Shown in pieces: positions 32,062 through 39,297 of a DNA stretch of 64,000 nt (position 1 is its first letter; each line of letters opens with the position of its first letter). The DNA comes from Acetobacteraceae bacterium. Its GTDB lineage: Bacteria > Pseudomonadota > Alphaproteobacteria > Acetobacterales > Acetobacteraceae. Made by a program: the position numbers and the translations under genes. Location of the stretch: contig JASHOA010000009.1 in assembly GCA_030041375.1 (NCBI GenBank), positions 1 through 64,000 of the forward strand, read 5' to 3'. The notes under the pieces are model-generated. The model searched no databases and was not told the DNA's origin. It saw only the letters and a list, made by a program, of their open reading frames with translations.

Positions 32062-34091
32062 GCGGCATCCCGTTCGAGGCCATCCAGGCCGCAGCACTCG
32101 GCCAGGCCGAGAGCCTGCTGCGCCAGTGGCTTCCGGGCGGGCACAGGGTCGGGCGCGAATGGAAGGTTGGGAATCTGCGCGGCGACCGCGGCGATTCCCT
32201 GAGCATCAACCTCGACTCCGGCAAATGGGCGGATTTCGCCGAAGGGGTCAGCGGGTTTGACCTGATCGATCTCCGCGCAGCGATCACACACGCCGGCGAT
32301 CGCGCTGCCGCGGCGCGCGAGCTTGGCGAGCTGCTCGGGCTGATGAACGGCCGCCAGCGGCGGAACGGCGAACAGCGGGGAAACGGCCACGCATGCGCCG
32401 AGGGATGGCAGCCGATGGTACCGCCCCCGGCCGGCACGCCGCGGCCGGATGCGCTGCTCGCCGGCTTCGCCCGCGTGCACGCGTACCGCGGCCCGGACGG
32501 CGCGGTCCTCTCCTACATCGGCCGCACCGAAGCCCGGAGCGGTCAGCGCAAGAGCTTCACGCCGCTCACCTACGGCATCCTGGGCGGCAAAGCCGGGTGG
32601 CACTGCAAAGCCGGCGCTACACCGCGCCCGCTCTACGGGCTCGACCGGCTCGCAAAATGCCCCGACGCGCCCGTCATTCTCTGCGAAGGGGAAAAGGCGG
32701 CCGATGCCGCGCAGGAGCTGTTCTCCTCGCATGTGTGCATGACTTGGCCTGGCGGCTCTGGTGCGGTCGGGCAGGCCGACTGGTTGCCGCTGGCCGGTCG
32801 CACCGTCGTCATCTGGCCGGACAACGATGCGCCCGGCGCCAAGGCCGCCGAGGCGATCGCGCGGAAGCTGCCGCGCGCGCGCATTCTCCGTGTCGATGAC
32901 ATGCGCGAGGGCGGCGATGCCGCGGACATCATCCCCGACGATCCCGAGGCGTGGCTGCATGCGCACCTTCCGCCCGATCGTTCGGCCGAGCTGCGCAATC
33001 TGCTCGCCGTGGAGACCTGGTTGACCCGTGACATCCCCGAGCCGGAACATCTGCTCGGCGCGCTGATTTCCAGGAGCACACGCATGTTCCTGGTCGGCCG
33101 CACCGGGTTGGGCAAGACGCTGCTCGGGCTGGCGCTGGCCGCCGGCATGGCAAGCGGCGCCGGATTCCTGCGCTGGCGCTCGAGCCGGCCGGCGCGGGTG
33201 CTTTACCTCGACGGGGAGATGCCGGCGGACCTGATCCGCGGAAGGCTTGTCGAGGCGGTGCGGCGGCTCGACCGCCCGATCCCGGCCGGCAATCTCCTGG
33301 TGTTCGGCCGCGATCTCGAGGACGCGGTTGCACGCCTTTTCCCTGCGGTCGGGGAAATGCCGCCGCTCAATTCCGATGCCGGCGCGGCGTGGATGTTCCG
33401 GCTGATCGACGCCATCGGCGGCGTGGATGTGGTTTTTTTCGACAATGTGATGAGCCTGCTGGTCGGTGTGCAGAGAGACGAGGAAGCATGGTCGGCCGCC
33501 CTCGACCTGGTGCAGGGGCTGACCGCGCAGCGCATCGGGCAGGTGTGGATGGACCATACCGGGCACGATTCGAGCCGGCAGTACGGGTCCGCGACGAAGA
33601 GCTGGCGCTTCGATGCAGTTGGCCAAATGGCGCCGATCGAGAACGATCAGCGCCGGCCGGGCGAGGTAGCATTCACCTTGAGCTTCGACCCGCCCGGCAA
33701 GGCAAGGCGGCGCACCCCGGACAACTGGCACGACTTCGAGGCCGTGACGATCCGCCTGGCCGATGACCGTTGGACTGCCGAAGCCGCCGGCAAGCACCGG
33801 CGGCACGTCGGCCAGAAGGCCAGGCTGTTTCACTCGGCGATGCTCGACGCGCTGGCCGCTGGGCGCGGATGCGGGCAGGGTCGGGTAAAGCGGGAAGCGT
33901 GGCTGGCCGAGTGTGTCCGGCGGAATCTGATCGAGGCGCCGGCGGACGGTGACAACTGCTATGCGCGGGATCGCAAGATCGCCCCCTTCCGCAAGGCCGT
34001 CATGGACCTTCAGGCAGCCGGATGGGTTGGCGCGGACGGCGACATCTTCACCGATTTGACCAGTCTCTACACGAGCAGGGAGGCAGCTTGA
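32058..34091 (+). CDS. primase-helicase: TOPRIM plus RepA/AAA_25 ATPase
   Basis: 677 aa. N-terminal zinc-free primase-like segment (NLRGDRGDSLSINLDSGKWADFAEG), TOPRIM domain at about 205-300 with ILCEGEKAADA and VVIWPDNDAPGA as metal motifs, then an AAA/RecA-like ATPase at about 330-560 with Walker A VGRTGLGKTLLG, DGEMPADLIRGRL and Walker B VDVVFFDNVMSL, and a DHTGHDSSRQYGSA sensor region. This architecture is that of phage and satellite replication initiators (RepA-like hexameric helicase with primase). The iteron array at its 3' end is the likely binding region. It is the central replication gene of the element. Confidence 0.85.
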   Translation: MSGIPFEAIQAAALGQAESLLRQWLPGGHRVGREWKVGNLRGDRGDSLSINLDSGKWADFAEGVSGFDLIDLRAAITHAGDRAAAARELGELLGLMNGRQRRNGEQRGNGHACAEGWQPMVPPPAGTPRPDALLAGFARVHAYRGPDGAVLSYIGRTEARSGQRKSFTPLTYGILGGKAGWHCKAGATPRPLYGLDRLAKCPDAPVILCEGEKAADAAQELFSSHVCMTWPGGSGAVGQADWLPLAGRTVVIWPDNDAPGAKAAEAIARKLPRARILRVDDMREGGDAADIIPDDPEAWLHAHLPPDRSAELRNLLAVETWLTRDIPEPEHLLGALISRSTRMFLVGRTGLGKTLLGLALAAGMASGAGFLRWRSSRPARVLYLDGEMPADLIRGRLVEAVRRLDRPIPAGNLLVFGRDLEDAVARLFPAVGEMPPLNSDAGAAWMFRLIDAIGGVDVVFFDNVMSLLVGVQRDEEAWSAALDLVQGLTAQRIGQVWMDHTGHDSSRQYGSATKSWRFDAVGQMAPIENDQRRPGEVAFTLSFDPPGKARRRTPDNWHDFEAVTIRLADDRWTAEAAGKHRRHVGQKARLFHSAMLDALAAGRGCGQGRVKREAWLAECVRRNLIEAPADGDNCYARDRKIAPFRKAVMDLQAAGWVGADGDIFTDLTSLYTSREAA

Positions 34092-34336
34092 AGCCTGCCT
34101 TTCGTTCCCTTCTCGCCCCCTCGTTCCGTTCGGGCACTTCATATGTGCCCGGAACGAGGAACGAGGCTTGGGGAAAATTTTCAGAACGAGTTGAAACGAA
34201 TGGAACGAATGAGGTTTTGACTGCGCTTTTTGTGAGGCCAGTTTTGGAACGAGTGGAACCAGACCCCCATTTCCGCGTGGAACGAGCTTGGAACGAGACC
34301 CCCGTTCGTTCCGCCACACCGGAGGCCGCTCAGTGA
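34088..34336 (+). CDS. possible 82-aa frame overlapping the iteron array
   Basis: A TTG-initiated frame spans the repeat array and ends with a GTGA overlap to the next gene. The deduced protein is shaped by the repeats (SGTSYVPGTRNEAW, NGTNE) and has no family likeness. The segment may be non-coding origin DNA instead; I favour that. Confidence 0.2.
   Translation: MKPAFRSLLAPSFRSGTSYVPGTRNEAWGKFSERVETNGTNEVLTALFVRPVLERVEPDPHFRVERAWNETPVRSATPEAAQ
34102..34312. repeat. GGAACGA iteron array, candidate replication origin
   Basis: Six perfect GGAACGA copies on plus (starts 34151, 34158, 34202, 34246, 34279, 34290) and three TCGTTCC copies (34102, 34121, 34306). Near matches lie at 34183, 34193 and 34255. 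Successive plus-strand starts from 34158 are 44, 44, 33 and 11 bp apart, all multiples of 11, placing them on one DNA face. GGGCAC at about 34131-34136 and GTGCCC at 34145-34150 form a small hairpin among them. The DNA is AT-richer than its flanks and directly follows the primase-helicase gene, as origins often do. Confidence 0.7.
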
Positions 34337-34602
34337 CCCCGTTCGGCCCCTTCGCGCCGGACCTCCCCGAGCCCGAGCGGCTGGCCGGCTTCCGCGAGCT
34401 CAGGGCGCTGGCGTTCCTGCTGCTCGGCGGGGCGCATCCGCTGGTCACGCGGCTGGCCGAAGCCGAGACCGACGCCGGCGCAGCGGCGGACGCGCTCTCC
34501 CTGCTCGACCGGCTGCCGCCGTTGCCAATGCGGCGGCTGCTTTCGACCTGGATGGCGCTGCGGCGCGGTGCCCGGCCGAGTGGCCCGGCGGCTGCGGCAT
34601 GA
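34333..34602 (+). CDS. hypothetical protein downstream of the iterons
   Basis: 89 aa from GTG 34333 with GGAGG at 34321-34325. Helical, Leu/Ala/Arg-rich (LAGFRELRALAFLLLGGAHPL). Overlaps the next gene (ATGA). No family recognised. The amphipathic first helix could bind DNA or membrane, but nothing decisive is seen. Confidence 0.5.
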   Translation: MTPFGPFAPDLPEPERLAGFRELRALAFLLLGGAHPLVTRLAEAETDAGAAADALSLLDRLPPLPMRRLLSTWMALRRGARPSGPAAAA

Positions 34603-35214
34603 GCGCCGAGGTGGCCGCCGCCGCCCTGGCCGCGCTGGCGCCAGGCGAGAACCGGATCGCGACGGCCGTGCTGCTCGAACGGCTGGGCGCGGCCTTCCCG
34701 GGGCTGAGCGGGGTTGCGCTCGGCAAGGCGCTGACCGCCGCGGGGTGGACCGCCGAGCAGTGGCGGACCCCGCAAGGCCGGGTGCGCGGGTACGCCCCGC
34801 CGGCCTCGGGCCGCTTTGCCGTAACGGCGAATCAGCGGCAATCGAGCGGCAAAGCCGCCCCGGCCCGGACGGCCCCGCCGACCCCGGAATTCTCGCCGCC
34901 TGCCGGCCTCGGCGGCCGGGCAGGCACTCGGGATGGCCCCGGAGCCTGTCACGGGCTGCACGGCCCGGAAATCGGCGCCCGCGGCTGTGCCCTCCATCGC
35001 GGCGGTGCCGGCCCCGCACCCTGCCGGCGGCAGCGTCGGGCCGGGGCCGCACCCCGCTCCCATGCCGCCCGCCCTGCCCTGCCGGTGCGGGTCGCATCGA
35101 TGGTGGCGCTCGCGGCTCCGCTCGCCCGGCTGGCAGTGCCTTGGCTGCACGCACCCGTGGGCGGGCGATCCGATAACGGTGATCACGATGCAGCCGGCGG
35201 CGGGTGCAGCATGA
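34599..35214 (+). pseudogene. winged-helix plus zinc-ribbon gene, apparently frameshifted
   Basis: The first frame (from ATG 34599) encodes about 75 residues resembling a winged-helix or phage DUF (LAPGENRIATAVLLERLGAAF, ALGKALTAAGWT) and then a Pro/Ala-rich linker. Around 34900-34940 the sensible reading moves to the +1 frame (ATG 34933 to stop 35214). There the linker continues and ends in a zinc ribbon (PCRCGSHRWWR ... GWQCLGCTHPW), the same type as the separate protein at 35360. In the original frame that region reads as low-complexity sequence without cysteines. It is either one gene with an indel, a programmed +1 shift, or two overlapping genes. Confidence 0.45.
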
Positions 35215-35359
35215 GCGCTCCGCGGTCGACCAGCGTCGACGCGCCTGGCGCCCTGCGCCCCGTTCTGATTTCCTTTGATTTTTTATCAACCGCGGCGGCG
35301 GCGGACCATGCCGGATTGTTCACTGGCCCCAGCGGTTTTTTGCGTGAGAGGATCCCGAC

Positions 35360-35575
35360 ATGACGATACGACTTGAGGTTATTGGCCCAGGCCCACATGC
35401 GACGTTGCCGCGGGCGGCGTGCAAGAACTGCGGTGGGGTGCGGTGGTGGACCTCGCGGGAGCGTCGCGGCACCGGATGGCGGTGCCTCGCGTGCTGCCAG
35501 CCGGTATCGACGCAGATGGGGTTGCTGCGGATCGAGGAAGCACGGCCGCGGCCGATCGTGCCGCCGGCCGCATAG
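35360..35575 (+). CDS. small zinc-ribbon protein
   Basis: 71 aa. Four-cysteine ribbon: CKNCGGVRWW at about 21-30 and GWRCLACCQP at about 39-48, with Trp/Arg between. It closely parallels the ribbon at the 3' end of the preceding gene, so one may derive from the other. Probably binds nucleic acid or protein partners; the function in the element is unknown. Confidence 0.6.
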   Translation: MTIRLEVIGPGPHATLPRAACKNCGGVRWWTSRERRGTGWRCLACCQPVSTQMGLLRIEEARPRPIVPPAA

Positions 35576-35585
35576 GAGAGACGAC

Positions 35586-35863
35586 ATGAAGGACATCCTC
35601 GCAAAGCCGTTTCCGGTGCTCGGCGCGCTGCGCACGGTCGAGCCGATGATCTCGGCGGCTGCATTGCTCCCGCACTTCAGGGTGCCGCACATCCTGGAAA
35701 CCGGGATCATGGCCGAGCTGGATCGCAGCTTTGCGCCGCTCCGCGAGGCGACGCGACTGGCCGAGACGTACCGGCGCGCGAAGAGGTGGTGGAACAACAG
35801 AAGCACCAGAAGCGGCGCACCTTCCTTGATCCTGGCAATGCCCTCGGGGGCTATGCGCCATGA
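35586..35863 (+). pseudogene. phage-type gene, probably frameshifted
   Basis: From ATG 35586 about 65 residues look natural (LPHFRVPHILETGIMAELDR, FAPLREATRLAETYRRA). The frame then becomes Arg-rich nonsense running over the next gene. Shifting by -1 near 35780 yields EEVVEQQKHQKRRTFLD then PGNALGGYAP and a stop at 35861-35863 that overlaps the next start, as expected for a phage operon. An indel is the simplest explanation; a programmed -1 shift is possible. Confidence 0.45.
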
Positions 35864-36303
35864 TGTCGATCAGCGTTACCGGGCTGCGCGAGTTGGATTG
35901 GCGGCTGCGCATGATCGTGGCGCGGCTGCGCGCCGAGCTGCCGGGAGTCATGCAGGCGATCGCCGAAGGCGTGGCCGAGGACGCGAGAAGCCGGATCGGC
36001 AGTTATCAATTCGGCTGGCCGCTGCTTGCCGCATCGACGGTGCGCGAGAAGCAACGGCTCGGCTACAGCCCGCCGGACCATCCGCTGCTCAGAAAGGGTG
36101 CGATGCGCCGGAGCATTCATGGCGAGGGAGATGCGCTGCTCGCGACTGTGACCGCGGATGCGCCGGCGCGGTGGCAGGAAGGGGGGACGCGCAACAAGCA
36201 CGTGCCGGGCAGGCCGTTCCTCAAGCCGGCCATGCGTGCCGCCGTGCCGGAAGTAAAGCGGTTGCTCGCCGAGACATTCGAGACGGCGATTAAGGAGAGT
36301 TGA
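35863..36303 (+). CDS. HK97-gp10-like/phage virion morphogenesis protein
   Basis: 146 aa (a second ATG lies one codon upstream at 35860). Shows the pattern of HK97 gp10-family head-tail or minor tail proteins: an N-terminal helix (VTGLRELDWRLRMIVARL), RIGSYQFGWPLLAASTVREK, HPLLRKGAMRRSIHG in the middle, and the diagnostic E-G-G-T ... R-P-F-L-K-P-A block (ARWQEGGTRNKHVPGRPFL). It is the only recognisable structural gene in the element. In satellites such single structural genes can remodel helper capsids or tails; here it may also be a relic. Confidence 0.7.
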   Translation: MSISVTGLRELDWRLRMIVARLRAELPGVMQAIAEGVAEDARSRIGSYQFGWPLLAASTVREKQRLGYSPPDHPLLRKGAMRRSIHGEGDALLATVTADAPARWQEGGTRNKHVPGRPFLKPAMRAAVPEVKRLLAETFETAIKES

Positions 36304-36304
36304 G

Positions 36305-36904
36305 ATGGACGCATTGATCCGGGAATTCGCGGCCGGCCTTGCCGACACGGCGCGCGGTGACATCGAGGCGGCGATCGACCGTGCGCTGAAGAAGGCAGGA
36401 ACCGGGCGCGCCAACAGGGCGCTCGCGAATCTCCGGGAGAAGGCGCTGGCGTCGCTCGACCGGATCGCGGACGGGCGCGACGGCCGCATGCCGGCGGCGG
36501 TGCTCGATGAGGTGCACGCGGGCATCCATGCCGCACTGCATCCCGAGGCGGAGCGCGGCCTGGCGCTCGCCAAGCGCGCCAGCGGCCCGGTGCGTCGCGG
36601 AGCGGACGTGACCGAAGCGCAATCGGGCGGTGATGACCTGACCGCGGCGCTCAGTGCCCTGGGGAAGGAATTCCGCGTGCTGGCCGACCGCGGCCGGAAG
36701 ATCTGCGACACGCCCAGCACGGTCATTCCGTTCGGGGGATGGGAGCAGCGGCACCGGCGCGACCTGTTGGAGGCGCTGCTCCAGCGTGATCTTGAGGCCA
36801 CAAAGGCGATTTTGACCGAGGCAAAGTCCAGCCTTGTCCCGCTTCTCGAGAATGCCCGGCTCGACCGTGCCATCGGCTCCCAGCACTGCGAGAAAGCCAT
36901 TTGA
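36305..36904 (+). CDS. hypothetical protein of the mobile element
   Basis: 199 aa, ATG preceded by AAGGAGAG, one base after the gp10-like gene's stop codon. Helical, Ala/Arg/Glu-rich, with GRANRALANLREKALASLDRI and a C-terminal EALLQRDLEATKAILTEAK. No family recognised. Its place after a gp10-like gene is where tail or connector genes occur, but the sequence does not show that function. Confidence 0.5.
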   Translation: MDALIREFAAGLADTARGDIEAAIDRALKKAGTGRANRALANLREKALASLDRIADGRDGRMPAAVLDEVHAGIHAALHPEAERGLALAKRASGPVRRGADVTEAQSGGDDLTAALSALGKEFRVLADRGRKICDTPSTVIPFGGWEQRHRRDLLEALLQRDLEATKAILTEAKSSLVPLLENARLDRAIGSQHCEKAI

Positions 36905-36914
36905 AAAGGAGCGT

Positions 36915-37307
36915 ATGACGATGCCCATATTGATGCCCGGTTCCGTGCTTGGCGTACAACCCGGTCGAACATGGACCCATGAGGAATTGAAGGAGCGGGA
37001 GGCACGCGAGCTTCGCGAGCGCCGAGAACAGCTTCGCGCCGCGCAGTTGCAGGCGGACATCGGAACATGGATCGACCGCGGGCTGAGCGCGATCATCGCC
37101 GAGATAGAGCGCGACGGAAACCGGCGCGTGTTCCTTGCCGAGGATGGTGCGATCATGGTGCGCGGCCGGGGGACTGGCGAGCACCTGAAGGCTGCGCTCC
37201 GGCACCATGAGCGGACGGTCCGGGACATCCTCGCCGATCGCGAGGCGATCGAGGAGCTGATCCCGGCGCCGGAGCCCGCCAGGCCGGCGGCGCAGGCGGC
37301 GGCATGA
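36915..37307 (+). CDS. hypothetical protein of the mobile element
   Basis: 130 aa from ATG 36915 after AAAAGGAG. Begins with a Pro/Gly-rich stretch, then a strongly charged helix (TWTHEELKEREARELRERRE) likely to form a coiled coil, and an EDGAIMVRGRG beta segment. It overlaps the next gene (ATGA). Unknown function. Confidence 0.5.
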   Translation: MTMPILMPGSVLGVQPGRTWTHEELKEREARELRERREQLRAAQLQADIGTWIDRGLSAIIAEIERDGNRRVFLAEDGAIMVRGRGTGEHLKAALRHHERTVRDILADREAIEELIPAPEPARPAAQAAA

Positions 37308-37489
37308 AGGCTGCTGCCCTCGGCCGCCGCGAGCCCCTTGCCGACGAGTTGCGCCGGCTCGCCGGCCTGGCGCGGCGGCTCTTGCCCGACCGGCGGGACC
37401 CGGAGCGGTTCCACCTTGAGCGGGACCACCTCGAGCGGCGCTTGGCCGCCCTGGCCCGCCGCGTTGAACGGGAGGGAGTGCGCGCCTGA
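37304..37489 (+). CDS. 61-aa basic helical protein
   Basis: Overlaps the previous stop. Arg/Leu/Glu-rich (LADELRRLAGLARRLLP and ERRLAALARRVERE). Probably one or two helices. No family recognised. Confidence 0.4.
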   Translation: MKAAALGRREPLADELRRLAGLARRLLPDRRDPERFHLERDHLERRLAALARRVEREGVRA

Positions 37490-38021
37490 AACGTCACGGG
37501 TTCGACCGATCCAGCGCTCCAACAGCTTTCCGGGCGTACGGCTGGGGTTTTCAAGGCCGCTGGTAAGCGGTGCACGTCGGCGGAAATCAAAGGAAATCAA
37601 AGGAAATCAAACGTGGCTGGCGGCGGAAGCGGGTGGGGCCAATCCAGCGGCTATAAAAAAGGCCGCTGCGCACCCCGCTCGGGACTGCCCGGCCCGCAAA
37701 CAGGGTGGCCCCGGCCGATTTCAATGGTTGGCGAAGCCCACTCCCCAATGGCCGCACTCATCGGCAATCCTACGGCAGAGATCGGCAGAGCCGGCAGCGT
37801 AACGGCGATCAAGCGGCGATGCCGCGGCCGATCGGAGTCCTTGGCATGGCACTGAGCCGGCCCGCGACCTCATGGCGCCACGCAATAATATTTCGCGGCG
37901 CGGGTGGCCGGCCGGCTCGCGCGGACGTGAGACGCTCCGAGACGGTGTGGAACGCTGAGAGACGGTGCCCCTCTCGACCGGATGGCCCGCGAGGCATATC
38001 TTAGGGACGGAGAGAACGGCA
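37490..38021 (+). other. 532-bp gap with a possible truncated phage gene
   Basis: No intact gene is convincing. After the triple repeat at 37582, the deduced peptides GGANPAAIKKAAAHPA in one frame and MAGGGSGWGQSSGYKK in another look like the scrambled start of a terminase-small-subunit or DUF5681-type protein. This suggests a packaging gene was deleted here. A TTAGGGACGGAGAGAA leader precedes hicB2. Confidence 0.3.
37582..37611. repeat. three perfect tandem GGAAATCAAA decamers
   Basis: Units at 37582-37591, 37592-37601 and 37602-37611. Two degenerate inverted units (TTTGATTTCC type) lie at 35264-35283, so related AT-rich repeats flank the 2.3-kb segment with the zinc ribbon and gp10-like genes. 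They may be integrase arm sites, an earlier junction, or a regulatory site. Confidence 0.6.
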
Positions 38022-38351
38022 ATGACCGAGCGCGGCATCGACCGCACGATCTTCTGCTACGCGGAGGGCAAGGGCGAGCACTGGGAGGCATACTGCCTCA
38101 CCTTCGACCTGACGGTGCACGGCCGATCCTTCGGCGAAGTTCGCCAGAAGATCGGTGAGCAAATCGGACTTTTCATCGAGGGGGTTAACAACCTGCCGGA
38201 GAGCGAGCGGGCTCGCCTGCTGCGCCGGCGCGCGCCAGTGCGGGAATGGCTACGACCGCTTTGGAAGGTCATGTTGGCTGGCCTGGGGCGCCGTGACCCC
38301 AAAGAACGTCACGAGTTCAGCTTTCCGCTCGGCAATCTCTCCGCGGCGTGA
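38022..38351 (+). CDS. HicB-like antitoxin, second pair, no DNA-binding tail
   Basis: 109 aa from ATG 38022. The HicB fold is recognisable (TIFCYAEGKGEHWEAYCLTF then HGRSFGEVRQKIGEQIGLFIEGV). After about residue 60 the sequence is a basic linker (RARLLRRRAPVREWLRP) with no RHH or HTH, unlike the first HicB. The stop overlaps the downstream hicA (GTGA), so antitoxin comes first, opposite to the pair at 29.7 kb. Confidence 0.75.
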   Translation: MTERGIDRTIFCYAEGKGEHWEAYCLTFDLTVHGRSFGEVRQKIGEQIGLFIEGVNNLPESERARLLRRRAPVREWLRPLWKVMLAGLGRRDPKERHEFSFPLGNLSAA

Positions 38352-38557
38352 AATTCCGAGACTTCGTCAGTATCCTCGAAACCCACGGGTTTCGCCTCGA
38401 TCGGCAGCGGGGCTCGCACAAGCAATTCAAGGGGACCGTTGGAGGCCACGCGCGCTTAGTGACGGTCGATTACGACCAGCCGGGCGAGGATGTTCCGAAG
38501 CGGAACTTGGCTTCGATGATCCGGCAGTCGGGATTGCCCAAGAAGGTCTTTCGGTAA
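38348..38557 (+). CDS. hicA: HicA-family mRNA interferase toxin, second pair
   Basis: 69 aa, GTG start overlapping hicB2. KFRDFVSILETHGFRLDRQRGSH with the catalytic G-S-H, then HARLVTVDYDQPGEDVPKRNLASMI: typical HicA. It lies 77 bp inside the right end of the element, the usual place for accessory or defence cargo. Confidence 0.85.
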   Translation: MKFRDFVSILETHGFRLDRQRGSHKQFKGTVGGHARLVTVDYDQPGEDVPKRNLASMIRQSGLPKKVFR

Positions 38558-38633
38558 CGCGCGAGAGCCTCTGTTCGATGGCCCCCACATTCTCGTGATC
38601 CGCCACCGCTTCGGGCCGCTGCCGTCTCCCTCT

Positions 38634-38665
38634 GTCTCCCCACGTCGGCATCTGAAGTGTAGCCT
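38634..38665. other. candidate attR direct repeat
   Basis: GTCTCCCCACGTCG (38634-38647) and AAGTGTAGCCT (38655-38665) repeat the left-end sequence. A further GTAGCC follows at 38671-38676. Beyond this point host-like genes resume. Confidence 0.55.
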
Positions 38666-38725
38666 GGCGCGTAGCCTGCCGGAATCGTAACGGTTTTTCT
38701 TCCGTGCTATCAACAGGATGACAGA

Positions 38726-39205
38726 ATGACAGAGCATCGTGGCGGAGCGGTTGTCCGGCATGCGGTCGCGGCGGATGCGGCGGCGATCGCCCTTTTGATA
38801 CGCGCCGCGTTTGCGGGGCTTGGCGTGGTGCCGCCGCCTTCCGCGCTCGGCGAGACGGCGGAAAGCGTGGCGCGGACGCTGGAAGCGTCCGGCGGGGCGG
38901 TTGCCGAGGCAGGAGGAGAGATCGTTGGGGCGTTGCTTTGGACGGAGCGTGAAGGAGCGCTTTATCTCAACCGGCTGGCTGTTGCGGAAGGCTGGCGGCG
39001 GCGGGGGATTGCGAAGGCACTGATCGGCGCCGGGGAGCGGGCGGCGCGCGAGCAAGGGATCGGCCGGCTCGAGGTCGGCACGCGGCTTGCGCTCAGGGCC
39101 AACCGGCAGCTTTTTGCCGCGCACGGTTTCCGCGAGACGACACGGCACCGGCACGCCGGTTTCGCGGAAGATACCTGGGTTACGATGGAGCGCATCCTCG
39201 ATTGA
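38726..39205 (+). CDS. GNAT-family N-acetyltransferase
   Basis: 159 aa. Motif A acetyl-CoA site at about 90-105: LYLNRLAVAEGWRRRGIAKALI with the R-R-x-G-I/A pattern; motif B follows in ANRQLFAAHGFRE. The N-terminal VRHAVAADAAAIALLIRAAF is the usual first strand-helix. Substrate unknown. First gene after the mobile element; 92 bp ahead of petA on the same strand. Confidence 0.85.
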   Translation: MTEHRGGAVVRHAVAADAAAIALLIRAAFAGLGVVPPPSALGETAESVARTLEASGGAVAEAGGEIVGALLWTEREGALYLNRLAVAEGWRRRGIAKALIGAGERAAREQGIGRLEVGTRLALRANRQLFAAHGFRETTRHRHAGFAEDTWVTMERILD

Positions 39206-39297
39206 AGGGAGCCTGGGCCGGGGGTGGTGCAGGCCAGGGTCTGGCGCTAGATAGCCCCCGGCAGGGAGTGGCACCTGCGTCGAGCAAGGGACGGGCG

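Larger units (their letters stand above)
26806..38665. mobile_element. integrated phage satellite/deleted prophage-like element, about 11.9 kb
   Basis: Bounded by imperfect direct repeats (26806-26837 and 38634-38665). Contents in order: P4-type integrase; six small genes; HicAB; HTH excisionase-like gene; primase-helicase; iteron array; more small genes including zinc ribbons; HK97-gp10-like protein; small genes; second HicAB. All confident genes are on the plus strand. There is no terminase, portal, capsid, tail tape-measure or lysis gene, so it cannot make particles alone. It separates hyuB from the GNAT gene. The target site is not a tRNA gene as far as I can see. Confidence 0.8.

Noticed and set aside
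34088-34336. iteron stretch as a conserved protein gene
   Set aside because: Non-ATG start, repeat-driven peptide and phased heptamers favour origin DNA; kept only as a low-confidence CDS.
31839-35186. 1115-codon open frame on minus through the mobile-element replication region
   Set aside because: Opposite the TOPRIM/AAA gene and several small genes; no motifs and an unnatural composition.
37582-37611. triple decamer as a CRISPR array
   Set aside because: Units are contiguous without spacers and far too short.
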